Part shown: one piece after another, positions 19,229 through 29,566 of the stretch
Layout: every line of letters begins with the position of its first letter
How positions within the stretch are numbered: position 1 is the first letter of the stretch
Assembly: GCF_011250555.1 (NCBI RefSeq)
Contig: NZ_JAANMZ010000015.1
Span: 1-64,000, forward strand
Source: Bacillus sp. MM2020_4
Lineage (GTDB): Bacteria > Bacillota > Bacilli > Bacillales > Cytobacillaceae
Reading direction: 5' to 3'
DNA length: 64,000 bases
The notes under the pieces: generated by a model
Told to the model about the DNA's origin: nothing
Database searches by the model: none
What the model saw: only the letters and a program-made list of their open reading frames with translations
Made by a program: the position numbers and the translations under genes

Positions 19229-19607
19229 GATTATCTGATTTCTCCTCGTTGATCCATCTATAAAAACACTATAACAATAGTAAAAAATGTTTTATCACAA
19301 ACATTAACATTTTAACATGTAAGCGGAAAATTACAACCACATTTTATATGGAAAAGGAGCGGAGCGGCGCAAAAGCGAATCGGTAAAGCCTAATTTAGTG
19401 TGGATATGAATGGTTAGACAATGAATGAAGTGACCTCTTGCTCTGCTCACACCGCCTTTATTAAGTGACAAAGGCTTGTTTGCTGAAATTATTTCCGTGA
19501 TAGTAGATAGGGTGGAACCTTTTATAGGTTTTCTGGGAAAATTAGTGATTATAGCTGTTTTTTGTTATGATGAATGGTAGAGCTCAATTGGGAAGGAAGG
19601 ATGCCTT
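19229..19607. other. intergenic region before hflX
   Basis: 379 bp between two divergent genes. I see no convincing reading frame or RNA gene. TTATGAT at about 19565 may be a -10 element for hflX, and AACCTTTTATAGGTT (about 19516) is a short inverted repeat. Nothing more can be supported. Confidence 0.4.
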
Positions 19608-20867
19608 TTGGAACAAAAGGAAACGAAAGAGAAAGCAATTCTTGTTGGCTGTCAAACCCAGGATAATGATGATATACGTTTTCACTATTCTATGGAAGAG
19701 TTAGGTTCGTTAACGGAAACAGCTCAGGGCGAAGTGTTGATCTCGGTTGTCCAAAAAAGGGATCGGGTTCATAGGGCAACATATATAGGAAAAGGGAAAG
19801 TGGAGGAACTAAATGCGCTTGTTGAGGAACTTGAAGCTGATATAGTCATTTTTAATGATGAGCTTTCACCAAGTCAAAAGCGAAATCTGGCCTCCGAAAT
19901 AAATGCGCGGATCATTGATCGCACCCAGCTTATATTAGATATTTTTGCACAAAGGGCTCGCTCAAAAGAAGGGAAACTCCAGGTTGAACTTGCACAGCTG
20001 CAATACATCCTACCACGGCTTGCCGGCCAAGGGATAGCGTTATCGCGACTTGGAGCCGGGATTGGGACAAGAGGTCCTGGAGAAACAAAGTTGGAATCAG
20101 ATCGAAGGCATATCCGCCGTAGAATAGATGATATTAAAACCCAGCTATCGGTCATTGTTCAGCACCGCGAGCGCTACAGGGAAAGAAGAAAGAAAAACAA
20201 AACTTTTCAGGTCGCGATTATCGGTTATACAAATGCAGGGAAATCAACCCTTTTTAATCGTTTATCTGAAGCGGATTCTTATGAAGAAAATCAATTGTTT
20301 GCGACCCTTGACCCAATGACACGTAAATTAATTTTACCAAGTGGATTCATATCTTTGATTACTGATACCGTTGGATTTATTCAGGATCTCCCAACGGCAC
20401 TAATCGCGGCGTTTCGCTCAACGCTTGAGGAGGTAAAGGAAGCGGACTTGCTCCTGCATGTGGTCGATATGTCGAACCCGGATTATTTTCAACACGAAAA
20501 GACGGTAAAGAAACTGCTTGATGATTTGGAAGTAAAAGATATTCCACAGTTAACTGTTTATAATAAAAAGGACCAACAGCATCCTGATTTTGTTCCAACT
20601 GCCGATACGCCGACAGCCTTTATTAGTGCTTTTGATGAAAAAGATCGTCATGCATTAAAAGAAAAAATGGAGAAGGTAATCATTGAACGGATGACTCCAT
20701 TTGAGGTCCAGGTTCCCTCGACTGAAGGTAAGCTGCTGTCACAATTAAAGAATGAAACCATCCTTAGGGAACTAACATTTGAAGAAGAAGGACAGTTCTA
20801 TCGCTGCAAAGGGTTTGCGTTAAAAGATCATCAAATTACAGGACAATTACAGAAATTTAACATATAG
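19608..20867 (+). CDS. hflX: ribosome-associated GTPase HflX
   Basis: 419 residues starting at TTG, with GGAAGGAAGGA upstream. The N-terminal HflX domain contains [13 protein letters not shown] and the linker [18 protein letters not shown]. The G domain has G1 [14 protein letters not shown], the G2/G3 region TLDPMTR and [10 protein letters not shown], and G4 YNKKD instead of NKxD with one extra residue. HflX splits stalled ribosomes, for example after heat shock. Its neighbour ynbB begins 15 bp later, as in B. subtilis (ynbA-ynbB). Confidence 0.95.
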   Translation: MEQKETKEKAILVGCQTQDNDDIRFHYSMEELGSLTETAQGEVLISVVQKRDRVHRATYIGKGKVEELNALVEELEADIVIFNDELSPSQKRNLASEINARIIDRTQLILDIFAQRARSKEGKLQVELAQLQYILPRLAGQGIALSRLGAGIGTRGPGETKLESDRRHIRRRIDDIKTQLSVIVQHRERYRERRKKNKTFQVAIIGYTNAGKSTLFNRLSEADSYEENQLFATLDPMTRKLILPSGFISLITDTVGFIQDLPTALIAAFRSTLEEVKEADLLLHVVDMSNPDYFQHEKTVKKLLDDLEVKDIPQLTVYNKKDQQHPDFVPTADTPTAFISAFDEKDRHALKEKMEKVIIERMTPFEVQVPSTEGKLLSQLKNETILRELTFEEEGQFYRCKGFALKDHQITGQLQKFNI

Positions 20868-20881
20868 ATTGGAGTAACAAC

Positions 20882-22153
20882 ATGTTTCAACAGCTAAAAA
20901 ATGGGGAAAACCTTCAGCCGCTTGTAAGTGAAGTCGAAAAACAGATTGCTAAGGTACATAAAGAAATCGATGAAAAAATTGAAATGAATCAGTTTCGGGT
21001 ATTAAGAAGTTTTCAAAACAACCGGGTAAGTGATTCACACTTTATTCCGTCAACAGGGTATGGGTACGATGATATTGGCAGAGACACCTTAGAGTCAGTC
21101 TATGCAGATGTATTTGGCGGAGAAGAAGGACTTGTCAGGCCGCAAATCATTTCCGGTACGCATGCCATTTCGATTGCCTTATTCGGTGTGCTCCGTCCCG
21201 GCGATGAGCTTCTATATATCACAGGGAAACCCTATGATACCTTGGAAGAAATCGTAGGAATTCGTGGGAACGGAGTCGGATCGTTAAGAGAATTCGGCAT
21301 TTCCTACGATAGCGTGGATCTTACCGATGATCGCGGTATTGATTGGGACAACGTCGCGAAGAAAATAAAACCGAATACGAAAATGATTGGCATTCAACGT
21401 TCCAAGGGCTATGCCACAAGACCTTCTTTTACCATAGCGGAAATCGGAGAAATGATTCATTTTGTTAAAGAAATCAACCAGGATTTGGTGGTATTTGTAG
21501 ATAACTGCTACGGGGAATTTGTAGAAGGGCAGGAGCCATGCCATGTGGGAGCAGATCTAATGGCAGGTTCTTTGATTAAAAACCCGGGCGGTGGGATTGC
21601 CAAGACTGGTGGATACATTGTCGGCAAAAAACAATGGGTGGAAGCTTGTTCGTATCGAATGACATCACCGGGGATCGGGGCGGAAGCGGGCGCATCTCTT
21701 TATAGCTTGCAAGAAATGTATCAGGGCTTCTTCTTGGCTCCCCATGTAGTAGGCCAGGCTTTAAAGGGTGCTGTATTTACCGCGGCTATGCTGGAGAAAT
21801 TAGGAATGGACTCCTCACCGAGATGGGATGCTAAGCGGACAGACCTAATTCAATCGGTACAGTTCAATGACCCTGATAAAATGATCGCCTTTTGCCAAGC
21901 CATTCAATTTGCATCGCCCATTAATTCTTATGTGACGCCGCACCCAAGTTATATGCCCGGATATGAAGATGATGTTATTATGGCAGCTGGGACGTTTATT
22001 CAAGGTGCGAGCATTGAGTTAACAGCAGACGGACCCATCAGACCACCATATGTAGCTTATGTTCAAGGTGGTTTAACCTATGCCCATGTGAAAATGGCCA
22101 TTTGTCTTGCCGTGGATCTGTTAGTGGAAAAAGGGTTAATCGAACTGAATTAG
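20882..22153 (+). CDS. ynbB: YnbB, PLP-dependent aluminium-resistance/methionine gamma-lyase family protein
   Basis: 423 residues of fold-type I PLP enzyme. The schiff-base lysine should be in GSLIKNPGGGIAKTGGYIVG (about 226-245). The N-terminal tetrad STGYGYDDIGRDTLESVYADVFGGE is the conserved substrate region of this family. It is annotated in other genomes as aluminium resistance protein or methionine gamma-lyase family protein, but the true reaction is not well established. It follows hflX by 15 bp and precedes glnR by about 150 bp; the ribosome site is a weak GGAGT. B. subtilis has the same order. Confidence 0.88.
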   Translation: MFQQLKNGENLQPLVSEVEKQIAKVHKEIDEKIEMNQFRVLRSFQNNRVSDSHFIPSTGYGYDDIGRDTLESVYADVFGGEEGLVRPQIISGTHAISIALFGVLRPGDELLYITGKPYDTLEEIVGIRGNGVGSLREFGISYDSVDLTDDRGIDWDNVAKKIKPNTKMIGIQRSKGYATRPSFTIAEIGEMIHFVKEINQDLVVFVDNCYGEFVEGQEPCHVGADLMAGSLIKNPGGGIAKTGGYIVGKKQWVEACSYRMTSPGIGAEAGASLYSLQEMYQGFFLAPHVVGQALKGAVFTAAMLEKLGMDSSPRWDAKRTDLIQSVQFNDPDKMIAFCQAIQFASPINSYVTPHPSYMPGYEDDVIMAAGTFIQGASIELTADGPIRPPYVAYVQGGLTYAHVKMAICLAVDLLVEKGLIELN

Positions 22154-22213
22154 GTGAAAATGACTGTTATGGATAACTCCAAATAGGGTTGTCCATTTTT
22201 TCATGAAATTCCA

Positions 22214-22230
22214 TGTCAGAAAACCTAACA
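22214..22230 (+). promoter_or_regulatory. GlnR/TnrA operator upstream of glnR-glnA
   Basis: TGTCA-N7-TAACA fits the TGTNA-N7-TNACA consensus for GlnR and TnrA. It ends 5 bp before the -35 element, the position known for autorepression of glnRA in B. subtilis. Confidence 0.88.
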
Positions 22231-22235
22231 TAGGA

Positions 22236-22264
22236 TTGACATCTTTTCTCACACGAAATATAAT
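22236..22264 (+). promoter_or_regulatory. sigma-A promoter of glnR-glnA
   Basis: TTGACA (22236-22241), 17 bp, TATAAT (22259-22264): a consensus promoter 35 bp before glnR. Confidence 0.9.
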
Positions 22265-22298
22265 ACAAATATGAAAGAATAAAAGGAGGAGAAATTTG

Positions 22299-22700
22299 GT
22301 GAGTGGAAAGGAAATTCGTCGTTCCATGCCACTGTTTCCCATTGGAACTGTCATGCAGCTTACAGAATTAACAGCGAGACAAATCCGCTATTACGAAGAA
22401 CACCAATTGATTTCTCCAGCAAGAACCGAGGGGAACAGACGGCTTTTCAGTTTGATTGATATTGATAGGTTATTAGAAATCAAGGACTTAATTGACCAAG
22501 GTGTGAATATGGCAGGTATCAAGCAACTTCTTTTGGTCAAGGAACACCAGGCTAACTTGTTGGATCAGCAAGTGGAGAAAGCACAGCGTGATATTTCGGA
22601 CGATCAGCTTAGAAAGCTATTACGGAACGAATTATTGCATTCTGGCAGATTAAATCGTTCCTCCTTAAGACAGGGCGATATCTCACGTTTTTTCCATTAA
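22299..22700 (+). CDS. glnR: glutamine synthetase repressor GlnR (MerR family)
   Basis: 133 residues if the GTG at 22299 is used; a TTG one codon earlier is equally close to AGGAGGAG, so the start is uncertain by one codon. The MerR-type helix-turn-helix segment [21 protein letters not shown] and [12 protein letters not shown] are diagnostic, and [11 protein letters not shown] follows. The C-terminal tail (about 90-133) is the region that in Bacillus GlnR blocks dimerisation until feedback-inhibited glutamine synthetase contacts it. GlnR represses glnRA and other nitrogen genes under nitrogen excess; the operator and promoter are visible just upstream. glnA follows at 35 bp. Confidence 0.95.
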   Translation: MSGKEIRRSMPLFPIGTVMQLTELTARQIRYYEEHQLISPARTEGNRRLFSLIDIDRLLEIKDLIDQGVNMAGIKQLLLVKEHQANLLDQQVEKAQRDISDDQLRKLLRNELLHSGRLNRSSLRQGDISRFFH

Positions 22701-22734
22701 ACTAATTGTTTATTTAAAATTGGAGGGTATGTAA

Positions 22735-24069
22735 ATGGCAAAGTATTCAAGAGAAGATATTAAACGTTTAGCATCAGAGGATAACGTGAAATTTATTCGC
22801 TTACAATTTACTGATATTCTTGGAACTATTAAAAATGTTGAGATTCCTATCAGCCAATTGGAAAAGGCACTTGATAACAAAATGATGTTTGATGGTTCTT
22901 CTATTGAAGGTTTCGTAAGGATTGAAGAATCTGATATGCAGCTTTATCCTGACCTAGATACATGGGTTGTATTCCCTTGGACAGCTGAAAAAGGCAAAGT
23001 AGCCCGATTAATTTGTGATATTTACACTCCAGATGGAAAACCGTTTGCTGGTGACCCCCGAAATAATTTAAGAAGAGTATTAAAGGAAATGGAAGATCTT
23101 GGCTTTACTAGCTTCAACCTTGGACCTGAACCTGAGTTCTTTCTTTTTAAATTAGATCAACAAGGTGAGCCAACATTAGAATTGAATGATCAAGGCGGTT
23201 ACTTTGATTTAGCACCAACAGATTTAGGTGAAAACTGCCGTCGAGACATCGTTCTTGAGTTAGAAGAAATGGGCTTTGAAATTGAGGCTTCTCACCATGA
23301 GGTAGCACCGGGCCAACACGAAATTGATTTTAAATATGCGGACGCATTAACAGCTTGTGACCAAATTCAAACATTTAAACTTGTAGTAAAAACAATTGCT
23401 CGTAAACATGGCTTGCATGCAACCTTCATGCCGAAACCATTATTCGGTGTCAATGGGTCTGGAATGCATATGAATCTATCTTTATTTAAAGGAGGAGAAA
23501 ATGCCTTCTTTGAGCCAACAGGTGATTTGCAAATGAGTGACAATGCTCGTCATTTTATTGCCGGAATTTTAAAACACGCACCAAGCTTTACAGCCGTAAC
23601 GAATCCTACTGTTAACTCTTATAAGCGTCTAGTACCCGGTTATGAGGCTCCATGTTATGTTGCCTGGTCTGCACAAAACCGTTCACCTTTGATTCGTATC
23701 CCAGCATCACGCGGTTTAAGTACTCGTGTTGAAGTACGTAGTGTGGATCCTGCAGCAAACCCATACTTGGCAATGGCAGTGCTCCTTAAAGCTGGCTTAG
23801 AAGGAATTAAAAATAAATTAACTCCTCCTGCACCAGTTGACCGTAACATTTATGTGATGAGCAAGGAAGAAAGAATCGAAGAAGGAATCATTGACCTTCC
23901 TGCAACATTAGCTCAAGCATTGGATAAGTTAAAAGCAGATGAAGTGATTGTCGCTGGTCTTGGAGAGCATATTTTCGAACACTTCGTTGAGGCGAAAGAG
24001 ATTGAATGGGATATGTTCCGTACAGTCGTCCATCAGTGGGAAAGAGATCAATATATGTCCATGTATTAA
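22735..24069 (+). CDS. glnA: glutamine synthetase, type I
   Basis: 444 residues, the length of the shorter GS I-alpha class that is not adenylylated. Visible features are the [17 protein letters not shown] segment with R62 (the residue needed for feedback inhibition in Bacillus), the Glu-rich site EPEFFLF, the [10 protein letters not shown] region and the NRSPLIRIP segment. It catalyses ATP-dependent condensation of glutamate and ammonium. When feedback-inhibited it also controls GlnR and TnrA activity. It forms an operon with glnR and ends at a terminator at 24078. Confidence 0.98.
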   Translation: MAKYSREDIKRLASEDNVKFIRLQFTDILGTIKNVEIPISQLEKALDNKMMFDGSSIEGFVRIEESDMQLYPDLDTWVVFPWTAEKGKVARLICDIYTPDGKPFAGDPRNNLRRVLKEMEDLGFTSFNLGPEPEFFLFKLDQQGEPTLELNDQGGYFDLAPTDLGENCRRDIVLELEEMGFEIEASHHEVAPGQHEIDFKYADALTACDQIQTFKLVVKTIARKHGLHATFMPKPLFGVNGSGMHMNLSLFKGGENAFFEPTGDLQMSDNARHFIAGILKHAPSFTAVTNPTVNSYKRLVPGYEAPCYVAWSAQNRSPLIRIPASRGLSTRVEVRSVDPAANPYLAMAVLLKAGLEGIKNKLTPPAPVDRNIYVMSKEERIEEGIIDLPATLAQALDKLKADEVIVAGLGEHIFEHFVEAKEIEWDMFRTVVHQWERDQYMSMY

Positions 24070-24077
24070 GAAAGAGG

Positions 24078-24116
24078 AAGCCTTGGCGCACGATGCGTCA
24101 GGCTTTTTCTTTTTTG
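24078..24116 (+). terminator. terminator of glnR-glnA
   Basis: AAGCCTTGGCGCA pairs imperfectly with TGCGTCAGGCTT around CGA, followed by a T-rich tract. Confidence 0.9.
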
Positions 24117-24140
24117 TTTATTCAGGTGTTTAAATATTCA

Positions 24141-24170
24141 AAAAAAGAGAGTCGGTGCGCCCGACTCTCT
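24141..24170 (-). terminator. terminator of lexA
   Basis: AGAGAGTCGG and CCGACTCTCT form a perfect 10-bp stem with a 5-nt loop; on the minus strand it is followed by TTTTTT, just after the lexA stop. Confidence 0.9.
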
Positions 24171-24175
24171 TAAGC

Positions 24176-24799
24176 TTAATGAATATGTCGATAAACACCA
24201 ATGACTTTTCCTAGAATCGAAACATTTCTTAATATAATAGGATCCATGGTGGAATTCTCGGGCTGCAGGCGGATATAATCCTTTTCCTTAAAAAATCGTT
24301 TACACGTTGCTTCGTCTTCCTCCGTCATCGCGACAACAATATCGCCATTATTAGCAGTTTGCTGTTGTTTAACAATAACGTAATCACCATTAAGAATTCC
24401 TGCTTCTATCATACTTTCACCCATAATTTCAAGCATAAAGACATGTTCGTCAGCTGGAGCCATACTTTCGGGAAGAGGAAAATATTCTTCCACATTTTCA
24501 ATTGCCGTAATGGGAAGACCTGCGGTAACTTTTCCGACCACTGGGACATTGATGACTTTGTTTCTTGGAATATTTGCAGCCTCATCCACTTCTAAAATCT
24601 CTATGGCTCTTGGTTTAGTAGGATCTCGTCGAATTAATCCCTTGCTTTCCAATCGTGCCAAATGTCCGTGTACAGTAGAACTGGATGCAAGTCCAACTGC
24701 TTCACCGATTTCCCTGACAGATGGTGGATACCCCTTACCCTTTACCTCACTCTTAATGAAATCGAGGATATCCTGCTGCCGTTTTGATATTTTTACCAT
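24176..24799 (-). CDS. lexA: SOS repressor LexA
   Basis: 207 residues starting at the ATG at 24799; the earlier GTG is part of the ribosome site GAGGTG. The winged helix contains [21 protein letters not shown]. The self-cleavage site is A93-G94 in [11 protein letters not shown], with catalytic S129 (GESMIEAG) and K167 (CKRFF). On DNA damage, RecA filaments trigger cleavage and derepression. Two SOS boxes lie in the 161-bp gap to the divergent yneA, so LexA controls both directions, exactly as in B. subtilis. Confidence 0.97.
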   Translation of the reverse strand: MVKISKRQQDILDFIKSEVKGKGYPPSVREIGEAVGLASSSTVHGHLARLESKGLIRRDPTKPRAIEILEVDEAANIPRNKVINVPVVGKVTAGLPITAIENVEEYFPLPESMAPADEHVFMLEIMGESMIEAGILNGDYVIVKQQQTANNGDIVVAMTEEDEATCKRFFKEKDYIRLQPENSTMDPIILRNVSILGKVIGVYRHIH

Positions 24800-24860
24800 G
24801 ATAAAATGCACCTCGCCTGGTTAATGTTGACTATATTATAGCATGTTCCCCTATTTTATA

Positions 24861-24874
24861 CAAACATAAGTTCG
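24861..24874. promoter_or_regulatory. SOS box 1 (LexA site)
   Basis: CAAACATAAGTTCG differs from the B. subtilis consensus CGAACATATGTTCG at two positions. It lies between lexA and yneA, close to the lexA side. Confidence 0.8.
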
Positions 24875-24883
24875 AAATAATAG

Positions 24884-24913
24884 TTGACAACAAACAAACG
24901 TTCGAATTATAAT
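24884..24913 (+). promoter_or_regulatory. promoter of yneA-yneB-ynzC
   Basis: TTGACA (24884-24889) and TATAAT (24908-24913) are separated by 18 bp. SOS box 2 falls inside the spacer, so LexA binding would block RNA polymerase. Confidence 0.82.
24891..24904. promoter_or_regulatory. SOS box 2 (LexA site in the yneA promoter)
   Basis: CAAACAAACGTTCG matches the CGAAC-N4-GTTCG operator with one mismatch in the left half. A third, much weaker match (GGAACATACATTC) starts at 24929. Confidence 0.82.
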
Positions 24914-24960
24914 TAAAACATCTTAAAGGGAACATACATTCTTAAAAGAGGTGCGGAATT

Positions 24961-25287
24961 ATGAAAAAATTATGGAACAAATACTCTTATGCTATTACAC
25001 TAATTATTTTAAGCTGCTCGCTTACTTTCATCCTATCATTTCAACATCATATCAACGACAGTGATCAATATGTAAAGATCACAATTTCTGAAGGGGATTC
25101 ATTATGGAAAATTTCTAATCAATATTCTAGTCAGCATTCCTTATCAAATGATGAGTTTATTAGTTGGATTAAGAAGCACAATGAAAATATCAGTGATCAA
25201 ATTTTTCCGGGTGAAGAAATCATTATTCCAGTAAGTAAAAGGACTTCTACATCAGGGACAGAATTAGCGAGTGCCCCTCAAGAATAG
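24961..25287 (+). CDS. yneA: SOS-induced cell division suppressor YneA
   Basis: 108 residues: an N-terminal membrane helix (about 10-28) followed by an extracellular LysM domain (KITISEGDSLWKISNQYS, and later PGEEIIIPVS). YneA halts septation after DNA damage until repair is complete; it is secreted and bound at the wall. It is directly downstream of the SOS promoter, and an AAGAGGTG ribosome site precedes the ATG. The short tail beyond the LysM domain is the part expected to be proteolysed. Confidence 0.93.
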   Translation: MKKLWNKYSYAITLIILSCSLTFILSFQHHINDSDQYVKITISEGDSLWKISNQYSSQHSLSNDEFISWIKKHNENISDQIFPGEEIIIPVSKRTSTSGTELASAPQE

Positions 25288-25946
<659 letters not shown>

Positions 25947-25947
<1 letters not shown>

Positions 25948-25980
25948 ACCTTTTGCCTTGTCATAAGGTTTTTTTTTTAG
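25947..25980 (+). terminator. weak terminator after yneB
   Basis: ACCTT and AAGGT separated by 12 bases are followed by nine T; the stem is short, so part of the transcript probably reads into ynzC. Confidence 0.4.
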
Positions 25981-26024
25981 TAAAATCAGGTATCTTATAC
26001 TGCTGGAAAGGAAGGATCTTTGAA

Positions 26025-26255
26025 ATGCTATCAAAAGAAAAAATGGCACGAATTAATGAACTGGCGCGGAAATCAAAAGCAACTGGATTAACGGAATTAG
26101 AGGCAAAGGAACAATCGAAATTAAGAAGTGAGTATTTGGCAACTTTTCGTTCAAATATGCTTGATACCTTAACCAATACAAAGTTTATTGATCCTGAAGG
26201 CAAGGATGTAACACCTGAAAAACTGAAAGCAAGAAAGAGAAATACACTACATTAA
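26025..26255 (+). CDS. ynzC: YnzC, small DUF896 protein of the SOS operon
   Basis: 76 residues starting at the ATG at 26025, preceded by GGAAGGATC. The motif KMARINELARKSKATGLTE and the later RSEYLATFRSN are diagnostic of DUF896, a helical-hairpin protein found in Bacillaceae. Its role is not established, but it follows yneA-yneB in B. subtilis. A terminator follows at 26260. Confidence 0.93.
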   Translation: MLSKEKMARINELARKSKATGLTELEAKEQSKLRSEYLATFRSNMLDTLTNTKFIDPEGKDVTPEKLKARKRNTLH

Positions 26256-26259
26256 AAAT

Positions 26260-26288
26260 AGGAATGCACTTTAATGGTATTCCTTTTT
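26260..26288 (+). terminator. terminator of the yneA operon
   Basis: AGGAAT and ATTCCT separated by a 14-nt loop and followed by TTTTT, right after ynzC. Confidence 0.75.
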
Positions 26289-26420
26289 ACATATATCTAC
26301 TTTTATAAGAGAAAATAAAAAAAATCTAAATTTTATATTTGTTTAGTAGTTGAATTAATTCAAATTGCACTATAATATAAATGGTATGTAAGTAACTGTA
26401 GACAGGAAAGGATGTAATCC

Positions 26421-28427
26421 ATGTTTAATACTATTGATGATTTATCTGTTACCGCAATACGAACTCTAGCAATTGATGCAATCGAAAAGGCAAATTCAGG
26501 ACACCCAGGGATGCCAATGGGTGCGGCACCAATGACTTATACATTATGGACACGGATTATGAATCATAACCCAAAAAATCCGCATTGGTTTAACCGTGAT
26601 CGTTTTGTCTTATCTGCAGGACATGGTTCTGCTTTGTTATACAGCATGCTACATTTATCTGGTTATAATTTATCTTTGGAAGATTTGAAGCAATTCCGTC
26701 AATGGGGGAGTAAAACACCTGGGCACCCAGAGTATGGTCACACTGAAGGCGTGGAAGCAACAACTGGTCCACTTGGACAGGGAATTGCGATGGCTGTTGG
26801 GATGGCAATGGCTGAACGTCATGTCGCAAGCGTTTATAACAAAGATAACTTTGAACTTGTGAACCATTTTACATATAGTATGTGTGGTGATGGTGATTTA
26901 ATGGAGGGTGTTTCTGCAGAAGCAGCATCACTTGCAGGACATTTGAAATTAGGTCGTTTGGTTGTTCTTTACGATTCAAATGATATTTCTCTTGATGGAG
27001 ATTTGAATAAATCATTCTCTGAAAGTGTAAAAGAGCGATTTCAAGCCTATGGCTGGCAATATCTTCGCGTAGAAGATGGCAATAATCTTGAAGAAATTGC
27101 AAAAGCACTTGAAGAAGCAAAAAATGATTTAGACCGTCCGACAATGATTGAAGTAAGAACAGTTATCGGCTACGGCTCACCAAACCGTGCTGGAACATCT
27201 GGTGTTCATGGTTCACCACTTGGTGCCGAAGAGTTAAAGCTTACAAAAGAGGCATATAAATGGACATTTGCGGAAGATTTTCATGTACCACAGGAGGTCT
27301 ATGATAACTTCCAAAAACTCATCGTCGAAAATGGTGAGAAGAAGGAAAAAGAGTGGAATGATCTTTTTGAACAGTATAAGAAGGAATACCCTGGGTTAGC
27401 AACACAGCTAGAACAAGCTTTAAACAATGAACTTCCGGAAGGCTGGGATCGAGATGTGCCAGTTTATCCTGAAGGAAAAAGCCTTGCTAGCCGTGCTTCA
27501 TCTGGTGAAGCCTTAAACGGTATTGCGAAAAACCTTCCTATATTCATCGGAGGTTCTGCAGACCTTGCTGGGTCAAATAAAACGATGATTAAAGGTACAA
27601 AAGATTATATGCCTGGTTCATACGAAGGCCGTAATTTCTGGTTCGGAGTTCGGGAGTTTGCGATGGGTGCTGCTATGAACGGTATTGCCCTTCATGGCGG
27701 AGTAAAAGTTTTTGGTGGAACTTTCTTCGTTTTCTCTGATTACCTACGTCCAGCAATTCGCTTAGCAGCGTTAATGGGATTACCAGTTACCTATGTATTC
27801 ACACATGATAGTATTGCTGTTGGTGAGGATGGTCCGACACATGAGCCAATCGAACAGCTTGCTGCATTACGTGCAATGCCGGGATTATCTATCATTCGCC
27901 CAGCGGACGGTAATGAAACTGCTGCGGCATGGAAGCTTGCGGTTGAATCAACAAATAAACCAACAGCACTTATATTGACCCGTCAAGATTTACCGACATT
28001 AAAAGGAACCGATACAAATGCGTACGAAGGAGTGTCTAAAGGAGCATATGTTGTTTCACCTTCTGAGAGAGCAACTCCCGATGCCTTACTATTGGCAACT
28101 GGGTCAGAAGTAAGTCTTGCTGTTGAAGCACAAAAAGCCCTTGCAGGCGAGGGTGTACATGTTTCAGTTGTCAGCATGCCTTCATGGGATCGCTTCGATC
28201 AGCAATCGCAAGAATACAAAGATTCTGTTCTGCCAAAGACTGTGAAAAAACGTCTTGGTTTAGAAGTGGGAGCTTCATTCGGATGGCACAAATACACCGG
28301 TGACGAGGGTGATGTTTTAGCGATAGATAAATTTGGAGCATCAGCACCTGGTGAAAAAATAATGGAAGAATACGGTTTTTCAGTTAATAATGTAGTTGCC
28401 CGAGTGAAGGCGCTATTAGAAAAATAA
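26421..28427 (+). CDS. tkt: transketolase
   Basis: 668 residues, usual length. The N-terminal thiamine diphosphate domain has [11 protein letters not shown], the [19 protein letters not shown] cofactor motif (about 155-173) and SNDISLDGD. The middle domain carries [20 protein letters not shown] with the catalytic Glu and His. The C-terminal domain follows [11 protein letters not shown]. It transfers two-carbon units in the non-oxidative pentose phosphate pathway. AAAGGATG precedes the ATG. The order ynzC-tkt-sirA-yneF is conserved in Bacillus. Confidence 0.98.
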   Translation: MFNTIDDLSVTAIRTLAIDAIEKANSGHPGMPMGAAPMTYTLWTRIMNHNPKNPHWFNRDRFVLSAGHGSALLYSMLHLSGYNLSLEDLKQFRQWGSKTPGHPEYGHTEGVEATTGPLGQGIAMAVGMAMAERHVASVYNKDNFELVNHFTYSMCGDGDLMEGVSAEAASLAGHLKLGRLVVLYDSNDISLDGDLNKSFSESVKERFQAYGWQYLRVEDGNNLEEIAKALEEAKNDLDRPTMIEVRTVIGYGSPNRAGTSGVHGSPLGAEELKLTKEAYKWTFAEDFHVPQEVYDNFQKLIVENGEKKEKEWNDLFEQYKKEYPGLATQLEQALNNELPEGWDRDVPVYPEGKSLASRASSGEALNGIAKNLPIFIGGSADLAGSNKTMIKGTKDYMPGSYEGRNFWFGVREFAMGAAMNGIALHGGVKVFGGTFFVFSDYLRPAIRLAALMGLPVTYVFTHDSIAVGEDGPTHEPIEQLAALRAMPGLSIIRPADGNETAAAWKLAVESTNKPTALILTRQDLPTLKGTDTNAYEGVSKGAYVVSPSERATPDALLLATGSEVSLAVEAQKALAGEGVHVSVVSMPSWDRFDQQSQEYKDSVLPKTVKKRLGLEVGASFGWHKYTGDEGDVLAIDKFGASAPGEKIMEEYGFSVNNVVARVKALLEK

Positions 28428-28437
28428 GAATGGTAAA

Positions 28438-28470
28438 GGAGAGAACGGGTTTCCCGTTCTCTTTTTTTCT
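28438..28470 (+). terminator. terminator of tkt
   Basis: GAGAACGGG pairs with CCCGTTCTC around a short loop, followed by TTTTTTT. Confidence 0.93.
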
Positions 28471-28648
28471 TGCCATTTTATGTAGGACCACAAAATATCG
28501 TGGCTGTAATGCCCGGAAGTTGTTCGTTAAGCATATGAAGATATTAAATCGACAAAAATAGTGAAAGTTTTTGCCGCCGTAAGACAAAAGTTTTGCTTGT
28601 CTTTTTTTATAATAGGTAAAAGGGGTTTCAACGAAGGAGAGAACAGTG

Positions 28649-29089
28649 GTGAGAAAATATCAGCTATATTTAATAGAAGATGAATTTGCCGCCCATTACT
28701 TCGGAAGAGAGCGTTTATTTTTTCAGCTTTTTCAGGAACATCAAACAGCTGTCGGCGAGCTTAAATTTATAACACAAAAACAAATTTCATATATAACAAA
28801 AAGAGTAGAAGTCCTTAAAATCCATCAACTGTTTCAAAAACAACTGGGGAAAATAAAGGGATTTAGTGCGGACCATGGTGCATATACGATTTACCTAAGC
28901 GGAAAACTAAGTACGGCAAGGGTAGAAGTGTTTCAGGATTTAATTTTAGTTGAGGCAGTGGGTAGCTATGAAGCCGAAACAGCTTTTTTTGAAGTGCTGC
29001 GAAAATGCGAATCATCCTTTTTAGCTATTGATCTGGAACATGAGCGCTACGGCTGGTTAAAACCAATTAAAGAAAGAAAATTTATCTAA
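28649..29089 (+). CDS. sirA: SirA, sporulation inhibitor of DnaA
   Basis: 146 residues from the second of two adjacent GTG codons; AAGGAGAG lies 8 nt before it. The N-terminal YQLYLIEDEFAAHYFGRE segment and YEAETAFFEVLRKCESSFLAID fit SirA (YneE). SirA binds domain I of DnaA at the onset of sporulation and blocks re-initiation of replication. It is found at the same place in B. subtilis, between tkt and yneF. Identification rests on position and on these two segments. It is cytoplasmic, with no membrane helix. Confidence 0.85.
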   Translation: MRKYQLYLIEDEFAAHYFGRERLFFQLFQEHQTAVGELKFITQKQISYITKRVEVLKIHQLFQKQLGKIKGFSADHGAYTIYLSGKLSTARVEVFQDLILVEAVGSYEAETAFFEVLRKCESSFLAIDLEHERYGWLKPIKERKFI

Positions 29090-29162
29090 TTGCAATGAGA
29101 TATTGTCTTATCCCGTTTTATTTAGTAAACTGTATGGTAGACAACATGAAGGAGGAAGTTGA

Positions 29163-29378
29163 ATGGGTTATTACATTCTAGTTGGTATACTAGCATTAGC
29201 AGCTGGTGTAGCGCTAGGATTTTTCATTGCTCGTAAATATATGATGAGCTACTTAAAGAAAAATCCGCCAATCAATGAACAAATGTTAAAAATGATGATG
29301 ATGCAAATGGGCATGAAACCTTCGCAGAAGAAGATCAATCAAATGATGCAAGCCATGAACAAGCAGCAATCTAAATAA
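29163..29378 (+). CDS. yneF: YneF, UPF0154 membrane protein
   Basis: 71 residues: a single N-terminal membrane helix (about 4-24, [14 protein letters not shown]) and a short cytoplasmic tail with [17 protein letters not shown]. This is the UPF0154/YneF family; the function is unknown. A GAAGGAGG site precedes the ATG. Position after sirA agrees with B. subtilis. Confidence 0.9.
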   Translation: MGYYILVGILALAAGVALGFFIARKYMMSYLKKNPPINEQMLKMMMMQMGMKPSQKKINQMMQAMNKQQSK

Positions 29379-29385
29379 AACGGAC

Positions 29386-29414
29386 AAGCACTCATTTATA
29401 ATGGGTGCTTTTTT
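29386..29414 (+). terminator. terminator of yneF
   Basis: AAGCACTCATT pairs with AATGGGTGCTT around TATA and is followed by TTTTT. Confidence 0.9.
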
Positions 29415-29566
29415 CATGCAATCCTCCCCACTCAGCGGATCACCTCTCCAATAAGCGAATCCTGTTCTAATTAAATTTCCTAATCTTTATTATTTTATAA
29501 ATATTTGATAAAATATATTTTCGATAAGCTAACTCTATTTGGATCTTAGCTGTTAAGGGGGTATTT

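Noticed and set aside
24308-24824. Plus-strand open frames opposite lexA
   Set aside because: Shadows of the lexA coding sequence; no independent evidence.
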